Source of the DNA: Actinomycetota bacterium
GTDB taxonomy: Bacteria; Actinomycetota; Actinomycetes; S36-B12
DNA: 6,589 nt
Direction: 5' to 3'
Assembly (NCBI GenBank): GCA_009702725.1
Contig: WLHM01000071.1
Span: forward strand, 1 to 6,589
A program made the translations under genes and the position numbers. A model generated the notes under the pieces. It did no database searches, had not been told where the DNA came from, and saw nothing but the letters and a program-made list of their open reading frames with translations. This document shows, piece after piece, positions 1-5,698 of the stretch (positions within the stretch are counted from its first letter, which is position 1; each line of letters opens with the position of its first letter).

Positions 1-75
1 TGGCGCCTCGTCAAGTGGTGCCTGCTCCAGTGGCGCCTCATCAATTGGCGCCTCATCAAGTGGCGCCTCATCAAT
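1..75 (-). repeat. In-frame 15-bp tandem repeat inside livM, coding for (I/L)DEAP pentapeptides
   Basis: Five 15-base units occupy 1-15, 16-30, 31-45, 46-60 and 61-75. Units 31-45 and 61-75 are identical; 46-60 differs from them by one base and 1-15 by two, while 16-30 is more diverged. Read on the minus strand they encode, N to C, IDEAP, LDEAP, IDEAP, LEQAP and LDEAP (LivM residues 176-200). The preceding 15 bases (76-90, VEPAT) look like a degenerate sixth unit. The array continues past the left edge, so its true copy number is unknown. The unit length is a multiple of three, so copy-number change would keep the frame. The product is an acidic, proline-rich, probably extended segment. Confidence 0.93.
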
Positions 76-600
76 CGTCGCCGGTTCCACCGCGGGGGCG
101 TAACCACCCGCGGGATAAGGCACGGTGAGCATCAGCCCGGTTTCACCACCGAACAACTCCGGAAATCTGGTGGCGATTGCCGGGATGCCCACGGCGATGC
201 CAAGTGTCAAGCCGGCAAGGTAAGGACCGCGCAGTCGAGCGCCAATCCAGCCGATGATGAGACCGACCGCGATACCGCCGAAGCCGGCAAAGATCATCGA
301 CCAGATTGGATTCCATTGCCATCCAAGAATTGGCACGGTCTGCCAGTTGAGGCTGGTAAGCGCGAACACATAGCCGCCGATTGCCATGAGTGCGCCATTG
401 CCTAATGAGACCTGACCGGATAAGCCGACAAGAATCACCATGCCGAACATTGCGGTCGCATACATCGCAGCGAGTGCGAGGTAGTAGCTCATTAGCGGAT
501 CGATGCCTTCGTTGATTCGCATCAACGCGGCCCAAATGACAAAAACTATGGCTAGATGGCTTAAGAAACGGGCGCCTGGAAGACGCAGCAAGTTCAGCAT
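1..600 (-). CDS. livM: LivM-type branched-chain amino acid ABC transporter permease, partial (3' end beyond window)
   Basis: This is the second membrane permease of a HAAT/Liv-type ABC importer, which with LivH forms the inner-membrane channel. The frame is open for 200 codons from ATG at 600 to the left edge, so the C-terminal part is missing (the family is usually about 300-400 residues). Hydrophobic segments lie at roughly residues 12-28, 38-60, 66-84, 97-119 and 126-144. Family marks are the GLSGQVSLGNGALMAIGGY stretch at 59-77, the ARLRGPYLAGLTLG stretch at 121-134 and the GGETGL loop at 151-156. From residue 176 the protein runs into pentapeptide repeats (see the repeat entry), which is not normal for LivM. 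By the positive-inside rule (R122 and R124 before the fifth helix) that loop should be extracytoplasmic; this is inference. AGGGG (606-610) lies 5 bases before the ATG and contains the livH stop. Last gene of the G-F-H-M group visible here. Confidence 0.9.
   Translation of the reverse strand, partial: MLNLLRLPGARFLSHLAIVFVIWAALMRINEGIDPLMSYYLALAAMYATAMFGMVILVGLSGQVSLGNGALMAIGGYVFALTSLNWQTVPILGWQWNPIWSMIFAGFGGIAVGLIIGWIGARLRGPYLAGLTLGIAVGIPAIATRFPELFGGETGLMLTVPYPAGGYAPAVEPATIDEAPLDEAPIDEAPLEQAPLDEAP
90..113 (-). other. GC-rich hairpin within livM, just 5' of the tandem repeat in the mRNA
   Basis: CCGCGGG (90-96) and CCCGCGG (107-113) are perfect inverted copies separated by 10 bases. In the livM mRNA two further G-C pairs can form past a one-base bulge, leaving a five-base loop. 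It lies in coding sequence for LivM residues 164-170 (GGYAP region). There is no U tract and the reading frame continues, so it is not an intrinsic terminator. It may simply reflect glycine/proline/alanine codons. Confidence 0.5.
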
Positions 601-608
601 GCGCGCCC

Positions 609-1487
609 CTAGACCGATCGAGCTTTGTGGTGGCTGAAGATGCCTTCAGGTTTAAGGATCAGATTCAGTGCGAGTAGTAACAACGCAACTACCGGTGCAT
701 TGCCTGAATCGCTGTAGCCCGAGACGAGTGAAATAACTAACCCGGCGAAGACACCAATTGAAATTGCTCCGATCAAGGAGTCGAGGCCACCAATAACGGC
801 GGCGGTAAAAGCGAAAACTAGGAGGATGTCGAAACTGTTCGGTGAAATTGTTGAAACAGGGGCAACCAACACGCCGGCAACCGCGCCCACTGAACCAGCC
901 AACGCCCAGCCGAAAGTCAAGACACGCGATACCCGCACCCCGGATAGCCTGGCCACCTCAGGATTAAATGCGGCGGCGCGCATTGACAGTCCAAGTGAGG
1001 TCTTGGTGAAGAGCAGGGTGAGGCCAAGAACAAGCAATGCGGTGATCCCGATGACCACGAAGTCATAGATCGAGATCGGCCAGACTCGGCCGGCAAACTC
1101 GATACCGGAGTTATTAAATGGTTGCGGGAATGCCTGACTGCCACCTGGCCAAATCATTCCCGCCGCCGCTTGCAATGCGATTAGTACACCAAATGTTGCG
1201 ATAATTGCGCCGGAGGTGTCATTTCTTTTTACGGGGCGTAGCACCAGGTATTGAACAATGACCCCAAGTACGGCGCCGGCGGCCAGGGCACCGATCAAAG
1301 CGATATACCAAGATCCGGTCCAGGTCTGAATAGACAGCGCAATGAACGTCGTGAACATCGCCTGCCCAACTTGCGCAAAGTTGACCACACGAGTTGAACG
1401 CCAAATGAGGACCAAGGCGAGTGCCATCAGCGCAATGATCGCGCCCGATCCAAGGCCACCTAGGAGGTAGTCAATGAATGTAGTCAT
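609..1487 (-). CDS. livH: LivH-type branched-chain amino acid ABC transporter permease
   Basis: Integral membrane permease of the HAAT/Liv family, pairing with LivM and docking onto LivG/LivF. It has 292 residues, the usual length for LivH. The N-terminus (residues 9-40) has the family pattern of a Gly-rich first helix followed by ALVLIWRSTRVVNFAQVG. About eight hydrophobic segments are visible, at roughly 10-28, 38-55, 60-82, 93-113, 140-160, 188-210, 219-252 (two helices) and 264-280. The GLSMRAAAFNPEVARLSGVR stretch at 166-185 is the cytoplasmic coupling loop expected to contact the ATPases. AFTAAVIGGLDSLIGA at 226-241 and KPEGIF at 279-284 are further family signatures. ATG at 1487 is preceded at 6 bases by a near-perfect Shine-Dalgarno. 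The stop is a TAG at 609-611, and livM starts 8 bases later. The substrate cannot be read from the sequence. Confidence 0.93.
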   Translation of the reverse strand: MTTFIDYLLGGLGSGAIIALMALALVLIWRSTRVVNFAQVGQAMFTTFIALSIQTWTGSWYIALIGALAAGAVLGVIVQYLVLRPVKRNDTSGAIIATFGVLIALQAAAGMIWPGGSQAFPQPFNNSGIEFAGRVWPISIYDFVVIGITALLVLGLTLLFTKTSLGLSMRAAAFNPEVARLSGVRVSRVLTFGWALAGSVGAVAGVLVAPVSTISPNSFDILLVFAFTAAVIGGLDSLIGAISIGVFAGLVISLVSGYSDSGNAPVVALLLLALNLILKPEGIFSHHKARSV

Positions 1488-1490
1488 GTG

Positions 1491-1500
1491 TCACCTCCTA
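1491..1500 (-). promoter_or_regulatory. Strong livH ribosome binding site containing the livF stop codon
   Basis: On the minus strand AGGAGGTGA spans 1499-1491, with AGGAGG ending 6 bases before the livH ATG. The livF stop TAG (1500-1498) overlaps the first bases of this site. A ribosome terminating on livF therefore sits on the livH initiation site, which suggests reinitiation or translational coupling. The same arrangement in weaker form occurs at livH/livM, where the TAG at 611-609 begins a TAGGGG stretch. Confidence 0.85.
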
Positions 1501-2202
1501 GTAGCCCAAGTAGGCATGTCGAAGTTGTTCATCTGACGCGATTTCTGCACCACTGCCGACCATCACTACTTTGCCGAGGTTTAGTACGACGCCGGTAGTG
1601 GCAACGCGTAAGGCGGTTACGGCGTTTTGTTCAACTAGCAGTACAGCTAGGTCTGATTCGCGGGCGAGTCGACTCACGAGTTCGAGAATCTGCGTGACGA
1701 TGAGTGGTGCTAGGCCAAGTGAGGGTTCATCAAGTAGTAGCACCCGTGGGTCCGACATCAGGGCCCGGCCAATTGCAAGTTGCTGACGTTCACCGCCACT
1801 TAGTGTGTCGGCTCGCATCTTGCGTCGCTGCGCAAGCACCGGGAATAAGTCAAAAACCTGCGCATGCGTTGAGTTGCGCTCTGCTTTGTCGCGCCAAAGG
1901 CCGCCAAGCCGTAGATTTTCTTCGACGGTTAACTCCGGAATGGTGGATCGGCCTTCGGGCACGAGAGAGACGCCAAGGCGGACAATATCTTCGGGTTTGC
2001 GGCCGGTGATTGTTACTCCGCCAACAGTTGCACCGCCGGATCCTGGCTTAACTAATCCGGACAAAGTGCGCATGAGCGTTGACTTGCCGGCCCCATTGGC
2101 TCCGATGACCGCGGTCACCTCGCCTTTTGGCACTTCGATGGAGACGCTGGAAAGGGCTTGGACGGCGCCGTAGTTTACTGACAGGTCGGTAATTGTGAGC
2201 AT
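1498..2202 (-). CDS. livF: LivF-type branched-chain amino acid ABC transporter ATP-binding protein
   Basis: Cytoplasmic ATPase subunit that, with LivG, powers import through LivH/LivM. At 234 residues it has the normal LivF length. Motifs in order: Walker A GANGAGKS at 34-41; VPEGR at 81-85, where LivF proteins carry Glu in place of the usual Q-loop Gln; canonical signature LSGGERQQ at 134-141; Walker B VLLLDEP at 154-160; D-loop SLGLAP at 161-166; and VEQNA at 190-194, where Gln replaces the H-loop His. The VPEGR and VEQNA features, together with the ending YLGY, separate LivF from LivG. The ATG at 2202 shares its A with the livG TGA (TGATG overlap). GGAG at 2210-2213 lies 7 bases upstream, inside the livG coding end, so translation is probably coupled. 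Confidence 0.95.
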   Translation of the reverse strand: MLTITDLSVNYGAVQALSSVSIEVPKGEVTAVIGANGAGKSTLMRTLSGLVKPGSGGATVGGVTITGRKPEDIVRLGVSLVPEGRSTIPELTVEENLRLGGLWRDKAERNSTHAQVFDLFPVLAQRRKMRADTLSGGERQQLAIGRALMSDPRVLLLDEPSLGLAPLIVTQILELVSRLARESDLAVLLVEQNAVTALRVATTGVVLNLGKVVMVGSGAEIASDEQLRHAYLGY

Positions 2203-2990
2203 CAGGTTGCTCCATCTTCACCGAGATAAGCAGCCAGCACGGCGGGGTTTCGGCGGACTTCATCGGGAGTTCCGGCGGCAATTACCTTGCCGGCATCAAG
2301 AACCCAAATTAGGTCGCAGACTTCCATGACTAATTCCATGTGGTGTTCTACGAGTAGGACTGTGCGCTTAGGTACCCAACTTCGAATCAGGTCTGCCAAC
2401 TCAGAAATATCTGCCGCGCTAATGCCACCTGCTGGCTCGTCTAGGAGTAGTACCTGTGGGTCACTAACTAGGGCTCGCGCGAGTGCGACGCGTTTTTGGA
2501 TGGGGTAGGGAAGTTCACCGGGCAACCTATTAGCCGCGTCGGCGATATTGAGCTCACCGAGTACTGCCATGGATTGCGCACGCAATCGGTTCTGCTCCAC
2601 ATCTGTCCAAGGCATGGCTAGTGCCTGCGCGATGATCCCGCTACGCACCTGCGATGAGCCGCCGATCATGACATTTTCGAGTGCGCTCATGGTTGGGAAG
2701 AGTCCGACTCCCTGCAAAGTGCGGGCGATACCCTTCCTCGTCAGGTGATGGGGTTGCACATGCTTTTGCTTCTTACCATCAACCTTGAGATATCCGGAGT
2801 CGGCGGTGATGAATCCACTAATGACGTTGAAGACGGTCGTCTTGCCCGCGCCGTTGGGCCCGATGAGTCCAGTAACCGTGCCTTGGGGCACCCCGATGCT
2901 CACGCTATCGAGGATTTGCAGCCCGCTTAACTTGACGCTGATATCGACCATTTCCAAAATGGGATCGGTCAGCGGAAGAAAGTACTTCAC
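2202..2990 (-). CDS. livG: LivG-type branched-chain amino acid ABC transporter ATP-binding protein with an atypical signature motif
   Basis: Second ATPase of the Liv-type importer, 262 residues, as expected for LivG. Walker A GPNGAGKT is at 44-51, the Q-loop Gln is Q93 (ARTLQG), Walker B VLLLDEP is at 180-186 and the H-loop is VEHHM at 214-218. The longer helical insert between Q-loop and signature (about 110-150) and the ending VLAAYLG are LivG-like. The signature position reads LPYPIQKR (160-167). Compared with LSGGQ, the Ser is replaced by Pro, the first Gly by Tyr and the second Gly by Pro. LPYG-type variants are, as I recall, common in this family, but Pro at position 163 is unusual. The start is a GTG at 2990 with GGGAGG (2995-3000) only 4 bases upstream. 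The next in-frame ATG (codon 14) would shorten the first strand of the domain. First transporter gene of the group. Confidence 0.94.
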   Translation of the reverse strand: MKYFLPLTDPILEMVDISVKLSGLQILDSVSIGVPQGTVTGLIGPNGAGKTTVFNVISGFITADSGYLKVDGKKQKHVQPHHLTRKGIARTLQGVGLFPTMSALENVMIGGSSQVRSGIIAQALAMPWTDVEQNRLRAQSMAVLGELNIADAANRLPGELPYPIQKRVALARALVSDPQVLLLDEPAGGISAADISELADLIRSWVPKRTVLLVEHHMELVMEVCDLIWVLDAGKVIAAGTPDEVRRNPAVLAAYLGEDGAT

Positions 2991-3088
2991 CGGACCTCCC
3001 CCAATGAGACGAATCGCGTCACTTTACTCGTGAAGTCCGGGACCACGCACCTTATTCTCGAAGGCCTGACTAAATTGCTGATGGTTGA
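2991..3088 (-). promoter_or_regulatory. livG upstream region with a weak candidate -10 box and a dyad
   Basis: This 98-base gap is much wider than the others in the block, so it may hold a separate transporter promoter. On the minus strand TAAGGT (3054-3049) fits the TAnnnT -10 pattern, with no convincing -35 box. Just downstream, 3021-3036 is an imperfect 16-base palindrome (6 of 8 positions per half match), placed where an operator could sit. The livG Shine-Dalgarno GGGAGG is at 2995-3000. I saw no convincing terminator after the methyltransferase. Both promoter and operator are tentative, and read-through from the upstream genes is equally possible. Confidence 0.25.
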
Positions 3089-3697
3089 CTAACTCGGTAG
3101 GCGCAGCACGCTTACGGCGAAATCTGCGTCAATGCGCCAGGGGCGTAGATCCCAGGTGGCGAAGCGGTGTTCAAGCGCGAATCCGGCACCGGCTAGGTGC
3201 TTATCGAATTCGTCCATGTCGTACCTATCAGTATGGAACCCAACAACAGCAAAGCCATCCGGCTTCAAATGCTGGGCAATGCGGGTGAGTACCCGCTGCT
3301 CGGTGCCCGAGGCGACAAAGGCGAGCACATTGCCGGCAATTACCGCGGCATCAAATGGCTCAATTTGGCCCTGGTTTGCAAGGTCAAGTTCACTAAGGTC
3401 AGAAATTAGCCAAGTTGGGCCGACGTGATCGGCAATGGCAGCGGCAATCAACTCAGGATCGACGTCGACGCCGACAACCTCGTGCCCGCATGCATGCAGC
3501 ACGGCACCCACCCGACCGGGGCCACAGCCCGCATCCAAAATGCGCGAACCGCGCTCCACCATGGCATCGATCAGGCGGGCTTCGCCACCTAGGTCGGTAC
3601 CTTCGGCGGCCAGCGCGCGCATGCGGTCGATGTACGACTGAGAGTGGTCAGCGTCAGTTTCGGTGAACCAGCGAGGCTCCTGTGTGGCTGCGCCCAT
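3089..3697 (-). CDS. Class I SAM-dependent methyltransferase of unknown substrate
   Basis: A 202-residue single-domain protein with a Rossmann-fold methyltransferase core, probably cytoplasmic as no signal peptide or membrane helix is seen. Motif I, the SAM-binding glycine loop, is ILDAGCGPGRVG at 53-64. The acidic end of strand 2 is VVGVDVDPEL at 74-83 (D78/D80). SDLSELDL at 99-106 follows strand 3, and FDAAVIAGNVLAFV at 115-128 is the motif IV region. HLKPDGFAVVGF at 143-154 is the typical post-motif turn and strand 5. The N-terminal WFTETD and C-terminal RFATWDLRPW stretches resemble a group of actinobacterial proteins I recognise without a known substrate. ATG at 3697 follows the UPF0114 stop by 8 bases; the ribosome site is weak (only GAAG nearby), so coupling to the upstream gene is plausible. 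Nothing links it directly to transport. Confidence 0.87.
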   Translation of the reverse strand: MGAATQEPRWFTETDADHSQSYIDRMRALAAEGTDLGGEARLIDAMVERGSRILDAGCGPGRVGAVLHACGHEVVGVDVDPELIAAAIADHVGPTWLISDLSELDLANQGQIEPFDAAVIAGNVLAFVASGTEQRVLTRIAQHLKPDGFAVVGFHTDRYDMDEFDKHLAGAGFALEHRFATWDLRPWRIDADFAVSVLRLPS

Positions 3698-3705
3698 GAA
3701 CTTCG

Positions 3706-4161
3706 TTAATTCTTACGCGTGGAATACGTGAATGCGGCCAGCCCGAGTACGAGCGCCCCGGCCCCGGCCCCGATGTAGAGGATTTCACTCGGATCATTAA
3801 CGTCAACCAAATAGCCGAGAAAAACCACCGCGATGATCGCGACTACAACACCAATTAGTTTGCTTTTCAAGTCATCGAGGGAACGGATTTCTAGCCAAGC
3901 AGGTAGCTGAACTGCACTGTCGACGAACAGCTCGTACAGCCCATACCCAATCACCAACAGCACTGTTGCTAGAAGCAAGGTATCCACGGCGGTCAAGATC
4001 CCAACTACGGATTGCTTGACAGTGACCGAGTGGTTGACGAGGTTGACAATCGAAACCCCAATTTCCCAGACCCCGAGGACCATCAAGACAAATGATCCGA
4101 TGATGGTCCCAATTGCGGGCACCGCGACCACGTATCGGGACAGTTCAATGAGTCGGCGCAT
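3706..4161 (-). CDS. UPF0114/YqhA-family inner-membrane protein
   Basis: A 151-residue membrane protein with four predicted helices, at roughly 10-35, 52-77, 102-119 and 127-146. The layout matches the UPF0114 (YqhA) family: a start with Arg residues and LSRY, a second helix TAVDTLLLATVLLVIGYGLY (58-77) leading into an ELFV motif (77-80), then a short loop PAWLEIRSLDDLKSKL (87-102) before the third helix. The paired W-L and S-L-x-x-L-K positions in that loop are the clearest family mark. The family has no established biochemical function. I see no ribosome binding site before the ATG at 4161, but a -10-like box sits at the leaderless spacing. It is followed after 8 bases by the methyltransferase gene, so the two are probably one transcript. 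Confidence 0.82.
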   Translation of the reverse strand: MRRLIELSRYVVAVPAIGTIIGSFVLMVLGVWEIGVSIVNLVNHSVTVKQSVVGILTAVDTLLLATVLLVIGYGLYELFVDSAVQLPAWLEIRSLDDLKSKLIGVVVAIIAVVFLGYLVDVNDPSEILYIGAGAGALVLGLAAFTYSTRKN

Positions 4162-4173
4162 GGGCCAACGTTA
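4162..4173 (-). promoter_or_regulatory. Candidate leaderless promoter -10 element for the UPF0114 gene
   Basis: On the minus strand TAACGT occupies 4173-4168, followed by six bases (4167-4162) and then the ATG at 4161-4159. This puts the hexamer at -12 to -7 if transcription starts at the A of the ATG. The hexamer fits the TAnnnT -10 consensus of actinobacteria, in which leaderless mRNAs are common. The absence of any Shine-Dalgarno before this ATG agrees. No good -35 hexamer is present 16-18 bases further up. Confidence 0.45.
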
Positions 4174-4203
4174 GCCGTTGAGGCCCCGGGCGCCTGACCG
4201 GAC

Positions 4204-4245
4204 TAGCATCATTGTCAGTTGCCGAATTTCGGTCCTACCTTGGAG
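4204..4245 (+). promoter_or_regulatory. Candidate promoter elements and ribosome binding site of the aminotransferase gene
   Basis: GGAG at 4242-4245 lies 9 bases before the ATG at 4255 and supports that start. For the promoter two readings compete. TAGCAT (4204-4209) fits TAnnnT and would give a start near 4216 and a leader of about 39 bases that includes the GGAG. TTGTCA (4212-4217), 18 bases before TACCTT (4236-4241), has the better -35 box, but its transcript would begin near 4248 and lack the ribosome site. I favour the first on that ground, weakly. Confidence 0.3.
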
Positions 4246-4254
4246 CTGTGCGAT

Positions 4255-5682
4255 ATGTCAACGATCACTTCACCCGCCCTGGCTACCCACTGGCCGCCAC
4301 ATGACCCAGCCACCTGGCGAAGTGTGCCAACTAGTGCATCTTTGCCGGTCGACCCGGCTCGGGTGCAAGCGTTGCTTGATAGTGAGTGGGAGCGATTCGC
4401 CGCGACCACCGGTGGCTCAGCGGCTCACCATGCCCGCGCAACCGGGTCGTTGCCACTCGGGGTGCCGTCCTCATTCCAACACTGGGATCCGTATCCGATC
4501 GCGATCGAATCAGGCAAAGGTGCCTGGTTAAAGGATGTTGACGGACGACCACTACTCGACCTTTCAATGGGTTTTGGCGCCATGTTGGTTGGCCACCTAA
4601 ACCCTGGCGTTGTTGCCGCCGTAACCCAGGCACTTGAAACAGGTACGTTGTTTGTTACCCCTTCACCTTCTGCCACCGAGGTTGCTGAGCGGTTCCAACG
4701 CCGGTTCGGCCTTGGCCTAGTGCGCTTCGCCAACTCAGGCACCGAGGCCACCATGTATGCCGTTCGTACTGCACGGGCCTACACCCACCGCCATGCAATT
4801 GTGAAGATCGAGGGCGGGTATCACGGCGGGTATGACGGGCTGGCTGTTTCCGTCAAACCTGCTGTTGCCGAAGCTGGCCCGGAAGGCTTCCCAACCCCGG
4901 TCGTGCCATTTGATGTTGAGGCCGGCACGGTTCACGTAGTGCCTTACAACAATCTTGAGCGACTTGTTGAAATCTTGAGCGCCCACGGTGACGAGATTGC
5001 AGCGGTGGTGATGGAGCCGGTGCTCGAAAATATTTCTATTGTGGTTCCAGACGCTGGGTATCTTGCCGGGGTTCGTGCGGCCTGTGACGCGCACGGTGTC
5101 CTGTTGGTTTTCGACGAGGTGAAGACCGGGCTCACTGCCGGTTACGGTGGGGCTTCGCAGCGTCTTGGAGTCACACCAGATTTAGTCTGCCTCGCAAAGA
5201 GCATTGGCGGCGGGTTACCGCTGGCGGCTTTTGGCGGTCGGGCGGAGGTGATGGCGGCGGTAACCGATGGCCGGATGCCGCACTTCGGCACTTATAACGG
5301 TAACCCGCTCGTAATGGCCGCTGCCGCTGCCGTAGATGATATTTGCACCGCGGAGGCCCTCGCTGCCGCCGAATTCGTGAATGAAGGTGCGCTGCGCGCC
5401 GTAGACGAAATTATTTTGCGCCACGAACTGCCGGCACATACCGTGGGCTTCGGCGTTAAGGGTGCGATCACTTGGTCAACGACCCCGGTACGCACCTACC
5501 GTGACTACAAGCGCACCGATTTTGGGGCCGCTGAACTGAGCTGGCTGTGGGGGGTTAACCGCGGTATTTTGACGCCTCCCGGCCTTGACGAGCAGTGGTT
5601 GGTTTCGCTCGCACATACCGCTGCAGACATGCAATTGATGGTTGATGGCTTTGACGAACTAGCGCAGGCTCTGCGGGCTTAA
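4255..5682 (+). CDS. Class III PLP-dependent aminotransferase, glutamate-1-semialdehyde aminomutase-like
   Basis: A soluble 475-residue fold-type I PLP enzyme of the class III (omega) aminotransferase family. PLP-phosphate contacts are in NSGTEATM at 160-167. EGGYHGGYDG at 186-195 carries the cofactor-stacking aromatic residue. MEPV is at 253-256, and the aspartate that pairs with the pyridine nitrogen is D287 in FDEVKTG (286-292). The Schiff-base lysine is K315 in LAKSIGGGLPLAAFGGR (313-329). GTYNGNP is at 345-351 and the C-terminal NRGILTPPG at 435-443. These blocks are closest to HemL. However, HemL has VMTG and GTLSGNP at the matching places and is near 430 residues, whereas this protein has about 45 extra N-terminal residues. 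It is more likely a paralogous aminotransferase or aminomutase of unknown substrate than the tetrapyrrole enzyme. Start chosen at ATG 4255 because GGAG lies 9 bases upstream; a TTG at 4219 is in frame but less likely. The YyaL-like gene follows after 16 bases. Confidence 0.9.
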   Translation: MSTITSPALATHWPPHDPATWRSVPTSASLPVDPARVQALLDSEWERFAATTGGSAAHHARATGSLPLGVPSSFQHWDPYPIAIESGKGAWLKDVDGRPLLDLSMGFGAMLVGHLNPGVVAAVTQALETGTLFVTPSPSATEVAERFQRRFGLGLVRFANSGTEATMYAVRTARAYTHRHAIVKIEGGYHGGYDGLAVSVKPAVAEAGPEGFPTPVVPFDVEAGTVHVVPYNNLERLVEILSAHGDEIAAVVMEPVLENISIVVPDAGYLAGVRAACDAHGVLLVFDEVKTGLTAGYGGASQRLGVTPDLVCLAKSIGGGLPLAAFGGRAEVMAAVTDGRMPHFGTYNGNPLVMAAAAAVDDICTAEALAAAEFVNEGALRAVDEIILRHELPAHTVGFGVKGAITWSTTPVRTYRDYKRTDFGAAELSWLWGVNRGILTPPGLDEQWLVSLAHTAADMQLMVDGFDELAQALRA

Positions 5683-5698
5683 GAGCTGAAGGTGCATC

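Noticed and set aside
1..75. Repeats as a CRISPR array or intergenic satellite
   Set aside because: Units are 15 bases with no spacers, and they keep the livM reading frame perfectly, so they are coding repeats.
143..535. Minus-strand open frame of 130 codons
   Set aside because: It is a different frame over livM, rich in Arg and His with no family likeness; the livM frame shows clear permease motifs.
826..1068. Plus-strand open frame opposite livH, and similar frames opposite livF, livG and the methyltransferase (for example 1805-2173, 3415-3666)
   Set aside because: Compositions are Ser/Arg/Pro-rich shadows with no recognisable domain, fully covered by well-supported genes on the minus strand.
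609..2990. Reading the transporter as a urea (Urt) system
   Set aside because: No urt-specific features or urease genes are seen; the ATPases and permeases fit general Liv/HAAT subunits, and the binding protein needed to decide is outside the window.
2986..3040. Inverted CCGGAC/GTCCGG (2990-2995, 3035-3040) as a terminator between the methyltransferase gene and livG
   Set aside because: The stem is only six pairs with a 39-base loop and no U tract; one arm overlaps the livG start.
4219..4254. Upstream TTG at 4219 as the aminotransferase start
   Set aside because: It adds 12 residues of no family likeness, has no Shine-Dalgarno, and overlaps the probable promoter; ATG 4255 has GGAG at 9 bases.
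4255..5682. Naming the aminotransferase hemL
   Set aside because: Several active-site blocks and the length differ from HemL and no hem genes are adjacent, so a gene symbol would overstate the evidence.
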